Shown: positions 1-7,564 of the stretch, in pieces
Layout of the letters: every line of letters starts with the position of its first letter
Position numbering within the stretch: the stretch's first letter is position 1
Origin: CAYGJN01 sp964350135
GTDB lineage: Bacteria; Bdellovibrionota; Bacteriovoracia; Bacteriovoracales; Bacteriovoracaceae
Length of the DNA stretch: 19,488 nt
Assembly (NCBI GenBank): GCA_964350135.1
Contig: CAYGJN010000045.1
Coordinates: forward strand, 1 to 19,488
Reading direction: 5' to 3'
Notes under the pieces: generated by a model
What the model was told of the DNA's origin: nothing
Seen by the model: only the letters and a program-made list of their open reading frames with translations
Databases searched by the model: none
Program-made: the position numbers and the translations under genes

Positions 1-1340
1 TTATTTGTGGCCACTGTATTTGTGGGTTGACTCACAAAGGCCAGTTGAGTGGCAGTACCCACTGCAATATCAAAAGTATTTGAATCTATGAGAGTTAACC
101 CCCCTGAGCTAGCTCTAAGTACAAACCCAACTCCTGCATTATCTATTTGGATATCATTAAAGGTTGCAGTTCCCCCTATTGCATTTACTGGATTAGTTCC
201 AAAAAGATTTGAACTCCCTACTGGATCAGTTTGAATAGCAAGAGTCACACTATTAGTAGCTGTTGTTACATGATTGTCATTAGCATCTAGAATTCTAACT
301 TCTATAGCAGGATTTATACTTGTCATAGAATCAGCGTTTGTTGGCTGAACATAATAAGCAAGTTTAGCCGGAACACCTGCCGTAATATCAAAACTTGCTG
401 TGGTTGTACTTGTAAGACCACCTGCTGTTGCATCTAATGTATAACCAGTTCCTACTTTATCAAGGTTGATATTTGAAAAAGTTGCAGTACCCGCTATCGC
501 CGCTACTGCCGGTGTTCCCGTCAGGGCAGATCCACCAGGGTTATTATTAATTGCTAATGTTATAGTGTCTGTTTGAGTTGTTAAATTTCCTCCAGCATCG
601 AGGATCTGAACTTGTATTCCGGGACTAATATCATTATCTGCAGTTGTATTTGTTGGCTCCGTACTAATAGATAACTGGGTTCCTGGCCCAACATTTACAT
701 CTATATTCGTTGTTGTTGCAGATGTAAGTCCACCCGAAGTAGCGGTAATAGTATAACCAGTAAATGCTTTATCAATACTAATTCCGGTAAAGTCTGCATC
801 TCCATCACCTCCACCAGCAGCGAGTGTAGTCGTTCCGCTAAGGGTGGCACTAGCCCCAGAGGGATCAGTACCAAATGCGAGACTAATAGAATTTGTTGCA
901 TTTAAAACAGTATTATTATGAATATCTAGTACTGCTACTGATAAGGAAAATGTATTCGTGGAAGTTATAGAAGAAGGAGGTTGCACGTTAATATTTAATT
1001 TATTAGGTGAACCATAATCAACATTGATTGTATTTGTACAGACATTGACACCACCAATGCTTGCTTGAATTGAGATGGTTTCATCAAAAGTATAACTAAT
1101 ATCTGTAAAGACTGCTCTACCATTTGTTCCATTTGCATTTAAAGGATTTGTTCCTGTAATGGATCCGTTTGGAGCACCTGAGCAACCTCCTCCTAGAAAA
1201 GGGGTTAATGTTACAGCAGAAGTGTCAGTGTTTCTCACATTTCCTTGAGCATCACGAAGTTCTATTACTGGTTGTGTAGGAAATACGACCCCTGCGTTGC
1301 CTGTGGTACTTGGTTGAGTAATAATAGCAAGTGCCGCAAG
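1..1340 (-). repeat. Tandem type-2 Ig-like repeats (four complete, one partial)
   Basis: Residues about 669-1114 hold repeats of about 105 residues with the pattern L-x-I/F-x-x-Q/E-P, then V-x-I-L-D-x-x-x-N, T-x-S/T-I/V-x-L-A, G-T-A-T-F-x-x-I, G-x-G-Y-T-L and G-G-L-T-S. The first copy carries a cysteine pair (721/769), but the next three (about 778-1093) have none, and a fifth begins at the window edge. Two further cysteine-bearing copies precede the Big_1-like block (residues about 141-366). The cysteine-free copies are the most alike, which suggests recent expansion toward the C-terminus. Confidence 0.7.
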
Positions 1341-3344
1341 AGGACCTGGGTCAAAAATAACATTTCCACCAGTATCAACTAATGGTGTTTGAATACTTAA
1401 TGTTTTAGTTTCTGCAACTGTAGATGACATTGTACAAGTTGCAACACCTGAAGCGTTTGTTGAAGAGCATACATTATAAGTATTTCCCGCCCCAGTATCA
1501 GTTGCATCAAAAGTTGGAACGACACTTGGAATAGGATTGGCAAATGCATCTTGTAAGGTAATTGTAATAGTTGAAGTTGCTACTCCATCAGCTGTTACGG
1601 AACCTGTTCCCACAATATTAGAGTTTCCAGCAACTGCAGCTCCTGGATCAAAGTCCACTGTATTATCCCCAGTATCAGCTATAGGGTAAGACATCGTTAT
1701 AGTTTTAATTTCTGCGAAAGTTGATCTAAAACCACAAGTTGAAACACCTGAACCATTAGAAGCAGTACAGGCAGTTGCATAATTATTTACTCCTCCTGTA
1801 TCTGTTGCTGTATAGACAGGAGTAATTCCTACAACTGGGTTGTTGGAACCATCAAGTAAAGTAACAGTAATAGTTGTTTCATCAATATTATTAGCAATAT
1901 GTGGAGTTGTTGCTGTAATGGTCGTATTGGCAGCACTGGGAACTTCTGTGAAAATAACTTGAGTACTTCCAGTATCAGCAGGAGTTGTTATATAAAGGTT
2001 TTTTGTTCCAGCTGTAGTAGATGTCATTGAGCAATTAGAAACACCAGACGCATTAGATAAAGTACATCCTCCATAAGCATTAGTACCATCCGCAGTGAAG
2101 TTAGGAGTTACTCCATCAACAGTGTTTCCAAACTCATCTATAAGGGTAATAGTTACCCCAACAGAGTCAGATCCATCTGCTATTCTTGAGATTGCATCGT
2201 CAGGAACAATGTCTGAGTTTGCAGCAAAAGCTACATTATTATCCACAACAATTGCTGTGGAACATGCACTATTAAGTCCAGGCGAAGTCGCTCTTATATA
2301 AATTGTTTCTTCAGTTCTGTAATCTAGACTCCAACCGTTTGCAACTCCAAGACTCGCAACCTGAGAAGCAACTCCGTCTAAGATACCGCCTGCAGGTGCA
2401 GTACAGGTTATATTAGTATGAGCATCTATAGTTATTGTTGCTGTTGCATTTGCTCCTTCATCAACAAGGTTTCCAAATTGATCTTCAATTCTTACTTCTG
2501 GCTGAGTTGCAAAGTCATCCCCTGCTAATGCAGCTGCAGATGGTTGAGTTGTAAGAACAATAGACCTTGTAAGACCTGCATTCATATCAATTGGCCCAAT
2601 ACAAGTTTCAGGCAAAGCTAATGTTGGTGACCAAATACGAAAGTATCTATCACCAGTTGTATCATAATCGATTCCTGCAAATGTTGCGGTACCAGTAATC
2701 CCATCTAAAGTTATGGGATTAACTGTTGCATTCATTGTTCCACCTGCTGCAACACTACAGCCAGCATTAGTATAAAGACCTACTTGAATTTGTTCAGTTG
2801 ACCAAAGAACAATATTTGTATTGATATCTCTCATCTGCACAACAGGCATAACATCAAAAGCAACACCCGCTGTTTGACTAAGTCCAGGTTGTGCAGAAAC
2901 GTAAAGCTCAGTTGGAGTATCTGCTATAAAGGTGACAGTACTTCCTATTGCATGGCCAGGAAATGTTAAATACAAAGTTTTAACACCCGAACTTGTTGAA
3001 CGAAGTGTACAAGATGAAGCCCCTGTAGAATCAGTTGGAGTACAAGGCCCATAAGTATTAGTTCCGGCTCTAGCCTCTGATGCATTAAATACTGGAATAA
3101 CTCCAATAAGAGGAGCACCGTCTTCATCAATAAGCATAATATCTACTGTGGCAGTAGTAATACCATCAGCAAGAAAAGGACCGCCTGTAACAGTTAAGGT
3201 TGTCTGCCCACTACTTAAATCTGGTGGCGCATTATTAAGAGATGGATCCTCAGCTCCAGTACAAGCATAGACAATTATTAAAATAAGACTTAAATAAAGC
3301 CTCGTTGAAATAAAAGTAAAAAATTTATAAGCCTCTCTCTCCAT
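1..3344 (-). CDS. Giant Ig-like-repeat lipoprotein, probable surface adhesin (3' end outside window)
   Basis: The frame is open without a stop for 1,114 codons from ATG at 3344 to the window edge, so the C-terminus is missing. The N-terminus has a hydrophobic stretch ending in a lipobox (V-Y-A-C, Cys28), predicting a lipid-anchored exported protein. The rest is beta-rich Ig-like repeats of about 95-110 residues. One kind resembles Big_1/invasin domains (residues about 48-140 and 374-668). A second kind has a GTATF...GTGYTL...GGLTS signature (about 141-366 and 669 onward). Cysteines occur in matched pairs inside repeats: 101/112, 427/438, 526/537, 626/637, 196/248, 314/361 and 721/769. This suggests disulfides formed after export. 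The start lies 8 bases after the stop of the upstream beta-barrel gene, suggesting coupled translation. Adhesion or surface-layer function is inferred from the architecture only; no catalytic domain is visible. Confidence 0.85.
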   Translation of the reverse strand, partial: MEREAYKFFTFISTRLYLSLILIIVYACTGAEDPSLNNAPPDLSSGQTTLTVTGGPFLADGITTATVDIMLIDEDGAPLIGVIPVFNASEARAGTNTYGPCTPTDSTGASSCTLRSTSSGVKTLYLTFPGHAIGSTVTFIADTPTELYVSAQPGLSQTAGVAFDVMPVVQMRDINTNIVLWSTEQIQVGLYTNAGCSVAAGGTMNATVNPITLDGITGTATFAGIDYDTTGDRYFRIWSPTLALPETCIGPIDMNAGLTRSIVLTTQPSAAALAGDDFATQPEVRIEDQFGNLVDEGANATATITIDAHTNITCTAPAGGILDGVASQVASLGVANGWSLDYRTEETIYIRATSPGLNSACSTAIVVDNNVAFAANSDIVPDDAISRIADGSDSVGVTITLIDEFGNTVDGVTPNFTADGTNAYGGCTLSNASGVSNCSMTSTTAGTKNLYITTPADTGSTQVIFTEVPSAANTTITATTPHIANNIDETTITVTLLDGSNNPVVGITPVYTATDTGGVNNYATACTASNGSGVSTCGFRSTFAEIKTITMSYPIADTGDNTVDFDPGAAVAGNSNIVGTGSVTADGVATSTITITLQDAFANPIPSVVPTFDATDTGAGNTYNVCSSTNASGVATCTMSSTVAETKTLSIQTPLVDTGGNVIFDPGPLAALAIITQPSTTGNAGVVFPTQPVIELRDAQGNVRNTDTSAVTLTPFLGGGCSGAPNGSITGTNPLNANGTNGRAVFTDISYTFDETISIQASIGGVNVCTNTINVDYGSPNKLNINVQPPSSITSTNTFSLSVAVLDIHNNTVLNATNSISLAFGTDPSGASATLSGTTTLAAGGGDGDADFTGISIDKAFTGYTITATSGGLTSATTTNIDVNVGPGTQLSISTEPTNTTADNDISPGIQVQILDAGGNLTTQTDTITLAINNNPGGSALTGTPAVAAIAGTATFSNINLDKVGTGYTLDATAGGLTSTTTASFDITAGVPAKLAYYVQPTNADSMTSINPAIEVRILDANDNHVTTATNSVTLAIQTDPVGSSNLFGTNPVNAIGGTATFNDIQIDNAGVGFVLRASSGGLTLIDSNTFDIAVGTATQLAFVSQPTNTVATN
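1341..2225 (-). repeat. Three tandem Big_1-like repeats with a conserved Cys-x10-Cys
   Basis: This encodes residues about 374-668 of the lipoprotein as three consecutive repeats of about 100 residues. Each runs: a TITVTL-type strand, D/N-x-x-N-P-V/T, a TP-x-F/Y-x-A segment, then Cys-x10-Cys around an N-x-S-G-V turn, an S-T-x-A-x-T-K strand and a D-T-G turn. A fourth, more diverged copy sits at residues about 48-140 (2925-3203). The copies differ at the DNA level, so this is an old protein-level duplication, not a fresh tandem repeat. Confidence 0.75.
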
Positions 3345-3352
3345 ATAAAACT

Positions 3353-4141
3353 CTAAAATCTAAAAGATAGCGAAGCGGTTGCCTCTCTTCTATTGACCTC
3401 TACACTTCTTGTTCCTTCAAAAAACAAAGTAATAATTTTATAATCAAATTTTAAAAGAAATCCTGAATTAAAAATTGAAAATGGATAAGCAGCCCCCTTC
3501 CCAGAGAGCTTTAAATGTATGCCTCCATTAAATTCTTCTCTATCACCAAGTGTCTTCCATGGATACCATCTTAAAAAAATCACTGAACCACCAGGAGAAG
3601 TTAAATCAAGTTGAGCTCCATACTGACTACCTTGAGCTGGCGTGTGCCCATACTGACTTGATGTTGTTTCAATTTTTGAATAAAAATATTCTGATACGAG
3701 TGTTAGGTTAAAAGGCTCTGTTCCTGGTACATAAAATTTAAGCCAAGCCTTAGTATCTGTTGTTGTAATCTCACAACAAGTATCACCAACCTCAAGACTT
3801 GATTTTTGCTCAACACTTGAAGAACCCGGAATTATAGTCTCACCACTTACGCCAACACCAATATATTCTGGAATTAACATCCACTTAAGCTCTCCACCAA
3901 CTCGGATTGCTGATTGAGTAAAAATTGTATCTAAAAAATTTTGCGATTCATGAATCTCAGAATAATCAATTTGGGTATAGCCCGCATCAAACTGCAAGGC
4001 AAAAGGGAATCGCCCCTTAGTACTTTTCTTTCCACCTGCTGTTCTTGGGTTATAATTAAACTCCCAAGGCAGAAAACTTGCACTGGCCATATTTGTGATC
4101 GCAACTAGACCTAGTAAAATAAATAAAGATTTTGTCTTCAC
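3353..4141 (-). CDS. Outer-membrane beta-barrel protein candidate, unknown family
   Basis: Protein of 262 residues with a Sec signal peptide (hydrophobic core residues about 6-17, likely cleavage after the A-S-A near residue 22). The remainder shows alternating polar/hydrophobic strands rich in aromatic residues and ends in S-L-S-F-R-F. A C-terminal phenylalanine is the usual assembly signal of outer-membrane barrels. An adjacent Cys-Cys (D-T-C-C-E) lies near the middle. Translation begins at GTG (plus-strand bases 4139-4141 read CAC), supported by AAGGA seven bases upstream. The Ig-repeat lipoprotein follows after 8 bases, so the two are very likely one operon and may work together at the cell surface. 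No enzymatic motif was recognised. A small porin or an anchoring/secretion partner are both possible. Confidence 0.75.
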   Translation of the reverse strand: MKTKSLFILLGLVAITNMASASFLPWEFNYNPRTAGGKKSTKGRFPFALQFDAGYTQIDYSEIHESQNFLDTIFTQSAIRVGGELKWMLIPEYIGVGVSGETIIPGSSSVEQKSSLEVGDTCCEITTTDTKAWLKFYVPGTEPFNLTLVSEYFYSKIETTSSQYGHTPAQGSQYGAQLDLTSPGGSVIFLRWYPWKTLGDREEFNGGIHLKLSGKGAAYPFSIFNSGFLLKFDYKIITLFFEGTRSVEVNRREATASLSFRF

Positions 4142-4299
4142 AATTCAATCCTTGAAATTTTTGGAGCAATACTCCTTATAAGCTTTTCGAAAGAAAGCTC
4201 TTTAGTAATGAAGGCCATAGGCTCATCTGGATTAATTTGCCTATATCAACAGGTCTAATTTATTCTTAAATAACAAGTGCTTAGAAATAGAAGATCTAT

Positions 4300-5475
4300 T
4301 TAGTTCATTAGATCAAAGAATTCTGGTAAAGATTTTGAAATTGCAGAAGTGTTTATAATTTTCCCTCCTGAATTTGACCTCATAAAAAGATAGGCCGACA
4401 TAATTATTCGGTGATCCTTAGGTGCAATAAATTCAAGGTATGGTTTCTGGGTAAAATCACCTGTAATAGTAAGTACACCTTTAGAAAGCTTATAATCCAC
4501 TTTAAATCTATTAAGAAGTATTAAGCATTCATTCAAACGGTTTGACTCTTTATAAGCTAAGTTTTCTAGATTATAAAAAGTTGAATCTCCTTTAGCTTTA
4601 CTTGCTAAAAAAACCAATACAGGAAACAGGTCAAGCGCTTGTGAACAATCAAATTCAAAGGATGAAAAAATGTGAGCCGAAGAAATATCTAAACCATTTT
4701 CCGATATATCCCAATGAGCGCCAGAGTTTCTCAAAAGGTTTAATAAGCATGAGTCAGCTTGTAAAATATCAATCATGCATAGATTTTTAATTCTTAGACT
4801 TCCGTTAAGTGCTGAAAATACCAAAAATGGCGCAGCACTACTCATGTCAAGAGGGATATGAAAATTATTTAAAAACTTTTCTTTAATATAATTTGTTAGT
4901 TCATAATATTTAGATGAATTTTTCAAATTAACTATGTCAAGATCAAGACCAACAAGACTAAGGGCAGAAGCCGTTTGAGTTGTTTGAGAGCAATCAATTT
5001 TAATTTTTTGTTTATTGATCGGACCTTGAATATTAATCCACCCTTGATCTCTAGAAATTATTGCACCATTTTTTTTGAGTGCAACTAAAAGATCATCAAA
5101 TGGTCTTTGCATAAATTGCTTATGAGGAATAATGCGATAAGAGTTTTCTCCTAATGAAAGTAGGGCCATAAGAAACCGATTTGTCGTCCCTCCATCACCA
5201 GAAGCCAGTTCTATAATATTGCTGGTTTTTATTTCGCAAGAAGGAAATGAGTTTAAAATGGTCAAACTACTTCCATTTCTTTTAATATCAAGCCCTATTA
5301 ACTCAAGACAATCAATTAAACAAAGTACATCTGTCGATTTTGGAATATTATGAATCGTAATAGGTTTTTTCTCTAACGCTGCCAAGATCAATGCTCTATT
5401 CGCATAAGACTTTGAGCCTGGAATTATAATTTCTTTTTCTAGTTTACCTGGGAATACTTCAAAGAAGTCTTTCAT
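4300..5475 (-). CDS. aroA: 3-phosphoshikimate 1-carboxyvinyltransferase (EPSP synthase)
   Basis: Catalyses transfer of the enolpyruvyl group of PEP to shikimate-3-phosphate in the cytoplasm, the step before chorismate synthase. Visible motifs are PGSKSYANR (19-27, Lys22/Ser23/Arg27), G-D-G-G-T-T-N-R (93-100), Q-R-P (123-125, Arg124), D-C-S-Q (161-164), Asp282 in D-L-F-P, K-E-S-N-R (309-313, Glu310 and Arg313), D-H-R (354-356) and K-S-L-P-E-F-F (from 381). At 391 residues it is shorter than the E. coli enzyme (427) and rather diverged. The position equivalent to E. coli Asn94 is Asp, and the usual K-E-T/S-D-R motif reads K-E-S-N-R. All residues I expect to be catalytic are present. The start overlaps the end of aroB by 17 bases, so translational coupling is likely. 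Confidence 0.93.
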   Translation of the reverse strand: MKDFFEVFPGKLEKEIIIPGSKSYANRALILAALEKKPITIHNIPKSTDVLCLIDCLELIGLDIKRNGSSLTILNSFPSCEIKTSNIIELASGDGGTTNRFLMALLSLGENSYRIIPHKQFMQRPFDDLLVALKKNGAIISRDQGWINIQGPINKQKIKIDCSQTTQTASALSLVGLDLDIVNLKNSSKYYELTNYIKEKFLNNFHIPLDMSSAAPFLVFSALNGSLRIKNLCMIDILQADSCLLNLLRNSGAHWDISENGLDISSAHIFSSFEFDCSQALDLFPVLVFLASKAKGDSTFYNLENLAYKESNRLNECLILLNRFKVDYKLSKGVLTITGDFTQKPYLEFIAPKDHRIIMSAYLFMRSNSGGKIINTSAISKSLPEFFDLMN

Positions 5476-6433
5476 AAATACTGTCCAAAGAAACTTTTTG
5501 AAGAATAGGTTTTCCTATATCCTCTAACAAAACTAAGTTTAGCTCATTATTAGAGATCTTCTTTTTATCATTTTTCACATATTCAAATAGATCAATTGTC
5601 TTGATTTCTTGAAAACTTGGTCTCAGGTTTAACTTTTCTTTAACTACTTGAATTTGATTTTCAAATTTTGAGTCCATAAAATATTTATCAATGAAACTTA
5701 TACCCCAAAGTACACTTTGCCCATGTGCTATACCTGTAAGTTTTTCATAAGCATGACCAAAGGTATGACCAAAATTAAGCTGCATTCGAAGATCTTTCTC
5801 ATAAGGATCGGCCATAACTATCGTTTGCTTAAACTTTGCGCAATAAAGGTATAAGTCCTTGTTGTCTAGATTATGATAGATCTCTTCATTTAAAAATGCA
5901 TATTTCAGCACTTCGCCATGGCCTGATTCTTTTTCTTCCAGACTAAGAGTCTTTATAAAATCATTACAAATAAAAACATTTTCTGGAAAGTGAAAACTGC
6001 CAATTAAGTTTTTGCCTTGTTCAGTATTTATAGAAACTTTTCCACCAACAGCAGCATCTACCATGGCCAAAATGCTGGTAGGAACTACACTCCATAAAAT
6101 ACCCCTTAAAAGACTTGAGGCTATATAGCCTGCAAGATCACTTGTCGCTCCTCCTCCAATTGAAATAATATGGGAGTTTCTGTGAACTCCATCATTTAAA
6201 ATTTCGTGAATTGAAGTCTGGAAGCAAGCAAAAGTTTTACATTTTTCACCTGAAGGAACTTGGACAAATGTATTTTTCTTTTTAATTTTTTTGAGATCAT
6301 CAAATAGCGGGTTATACATTTCATAAAGATTTGAATCAATAATAAATATTAAATGATCAGTTGAAATCTTTGATAAATTATCTTTGAGAGAAGAAAAATT
6401 TGCACTTAGTATATTAGTTTCATTAAATATCAT
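5459..6433 (-). CDS. aroB: 3-dehydroquinate synthase
   Basis: NAD- and metal-dependent cytoplasmic enzyme converting DAHP to 3-dehydroquinate, the second step of the shikimate pathway. At 324 residues it is somewhat shorter than the usual 350-370. Diagnostic features are the nucleotide-binding G-G-G-A-T-S-D-L-A-G (about 93-102), P-T-S-I-L-A-M-V-D-A-A-V-G-G-K (118-132, Lys132), G-K-N-L-I-G-S-F, S-G-H-G-E (170-174), L-N-F-G-H-T-F-G-H (from 219) and H-G-Q-S (from 237). Glu174, His223 and His237 match the metal ligands of the family. It overlaps aroC upstream by 11 bases and aroA downstream by 17, so all three are translated from one message. Confidence 0.96.
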   Translation of the reverse strand: MIFNETNILSANFSSLKDNLSKISTDHLIFIIDSNLYEMYNPLFDDLKKIKKKNTFVQVPSGEKCKTFACFQTSIHEILNDGVHRNSHIISIGGGATSDLAGYIASSLLRGILWSVVPTSILAMVDAAVGGKVSINTEQGKNLIGSFHFPENVFICNDFIKTLSLEEKESGHGEVLKYAFLNEEIYHNLDNKDLYLYCAKFKQTIVMADPYEKDLRMQLNFGHTFGHAYEKLTGIAHGQSVLWGISFIDKYFMDSKFENQIQVVKEKLNLRPSFQEIKTIDLFEYVKNDKKKISNNELNLVLLEDIGKPILQKVSLDSIYERLL

Positions 6434-7406
6434 AAGCTTTCTGTCTTAAAAAATGATCTGCTAATACAAACTTCACCATACTTTCAAGGACCACGCAGGC
6501 CCTGGGCATAATGCAAGGATCATGGCGACCCTGTTTAGCCTTTTCACCCACTGTTGATGTTGGCTTAAACGTAACGGTCATAAAAAGTGGATTACCGTTA
6601 CTTATTCCACCTTCAATTCCACCAAAAATACAATTATCTTTTATTTCAGATCCAGTAATCTCTGCAAAGGATTCACCATAACCATAAGAAAAAGAAGTTA
6701 CAGCACCAATAGAAAGAAGAGCTTTAGCAAGATCCGCTTTAAGTTTATCAAAACAAGGCTCACCTAAACCCTTAGGAATTGAATTTGTTAAAATACTTAC
6801 TTGACCACCAACAGAATCCCCTTGTTCTTTGAGCTCAAGTAAAAACTTTTCAACCTCGGCCTCTTTACTGGGATCACAAAAACTATATGACCCAAGAGTT
6901 GTATCAAGAGAGGCTGCCCTACCTTTAAAAGGACCTAGTTTAGTTATGCTCGCTTTTACTTTAAGCTCAGGAAGTATTAACCCTGCAAAATATCCTGCAA
7001 TAACTCTGGCAAGAGTTTCACGTCCACTGGCCCTTCCTCCACCTCTATGATCACGGATTCCAAATTTGTCCATTGTTGTTTGATCAGCATGACCAGGTCT
7101 AAAATCTTGTTTTAGTTTTTCATAATCTGAACTTTTCTGGTCTTTATTCTCAATTAAAATAGCGATAGGGCTTCCCAGAGTTTTACCTTCAAAAACTCCT
7201 GAAAGGATTTGTAATTCGTCTTTTTCTGCTCTGGCCGATGTCCCTTTAAGTTTTCCAGGAGCTCTTCTATCTAAAAGCACCTGCAGTTCAGATGGATCAA
7301 AATCTAAGTTTGATGGCACTCCATCTAAAATAACCCCCATGGCCTTGCCATGAGATTCACCAAAGGAAGTCATTGAAATCATTTTACCTAAACTATTTCC
7401 ACGCAT
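6423..7406 (-). CDS. aroC: Chorismate synthase
   Basis: FMN-dependent anti-1,4-elimination of phosphate from EPSP gives chorismate, precursor of aromatic amino acids and folate. The start context M-R-G-N-S-L-G-K followed by F-G-E-S-H-G (15-20) matches the normal N-terminus, and AAGGA lies just upstream of ATG 7406. Further signatures are D-R-R-A-P-G (46-51), R-P-G-H-A-D (103-108), R-G-G-G-R-A-S-G-R-E (121-130), V-G-G-Q-V and R-H-D-P-C-I-M-P-R-A (294-303). At 327 residues it is compact compared with about 360 in E. coli, without losing a core motif. It is the first gene of the overlapping aroC-aroB-aroA operon, even though its product acts last. Confidence 0.97.
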   Translation of the reverse strand: MRGNSLGKMISMTSFGESHGKAMGVILDGVPSNLDFDPSELQVLLDRRAPGKLKGTSARAEKDELQILSGVFEGKTLGSPIAILIENKDQKSSDYEKLKQDFRPGHADQTTMDKFGIRDHRGGGRASGRETLARVIAGYFAGLILPELKVKASITKLGPFKGRAASLDTTLGSYSFCDPSKEAEVEKFLLELKEQGDSVGGQVSILTNSIPKGLGEPCFDKLKADLAKALLSIGAVTSFSYGYGESFAEITGSEIKDNCIFGGIEGGISNGNPLFMTVTFKPTSTVGEKAKQGRHDPCIMPRACVVLESMVKFVLADHFLRQKAYDI

Positions 7407-7488
7407 GGCATCCTTATAACACTAGGAAAACTTGCTGTACATTGGCTAAGTACCCAAAATTAGATGTCTAAAACCTGAAGGTCTATTG

Positions 7489-7537
7489 AAAATTTTATAG
7501 GGTCTCTAGGTTCAAAGTCACAAGACCCTACAATTTT
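7489..7537. promoter_or_regulatory. Inverted repeat in the aroC / secreted-protein divergent spacer
   Basis: TAGGGTCT (7498-7505) is perfectly complementary to AGACCCTA (7523-7530). Outside these, AAAATT (7489-7494) pairs with AATTTT (7532-7537). It lies between divergent starts at 7406 and 7565, so it could be an operator or a 5' leader hairpin of the plus-strand gene. No convincing -35/-10 pair was found on either strand here. Confidence 0.4.
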
Positions 7538-7564
7538 AAGAAAGTACCTAAACCTACGGATTAT

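Noticed and set aside
701..901. Small minus-strand frame inside the left region
   Set aside because: It lies in a different frame from the continuous 1,114-codon Ig-repeat frame and has Leu-rich, biased composition typical of a shadow.
1341..2225. CRISPR-like or DNA tandem repeats
   Set aside because: Periodicity is about 300 bases and only conserved at protein level, as expected for Ig-like domain repeats.
2095..2301. Plus-strand frame antisense to the Ig-repeat gene
   Set aside because: It is entirely covered by the repeat-coding frame, has no ribosome-binding site and no recognisable content.
1..3344. Possible frameshift or pseudogene, since the long minus-strand frame has no stop in the window
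   Set aside because: The translation is continuous for 1,114 codons with repeat patterns kept in register to the window edge; it is simply cut off by the window.
4285..4301. Terminator for the aro operon (AAATAGA/TCTATTT hairpin overlapping the aroA stop)
   Set aside because: Seven A/T-rich pairs and no T-tract downstream on the minus strand; too weak to call.
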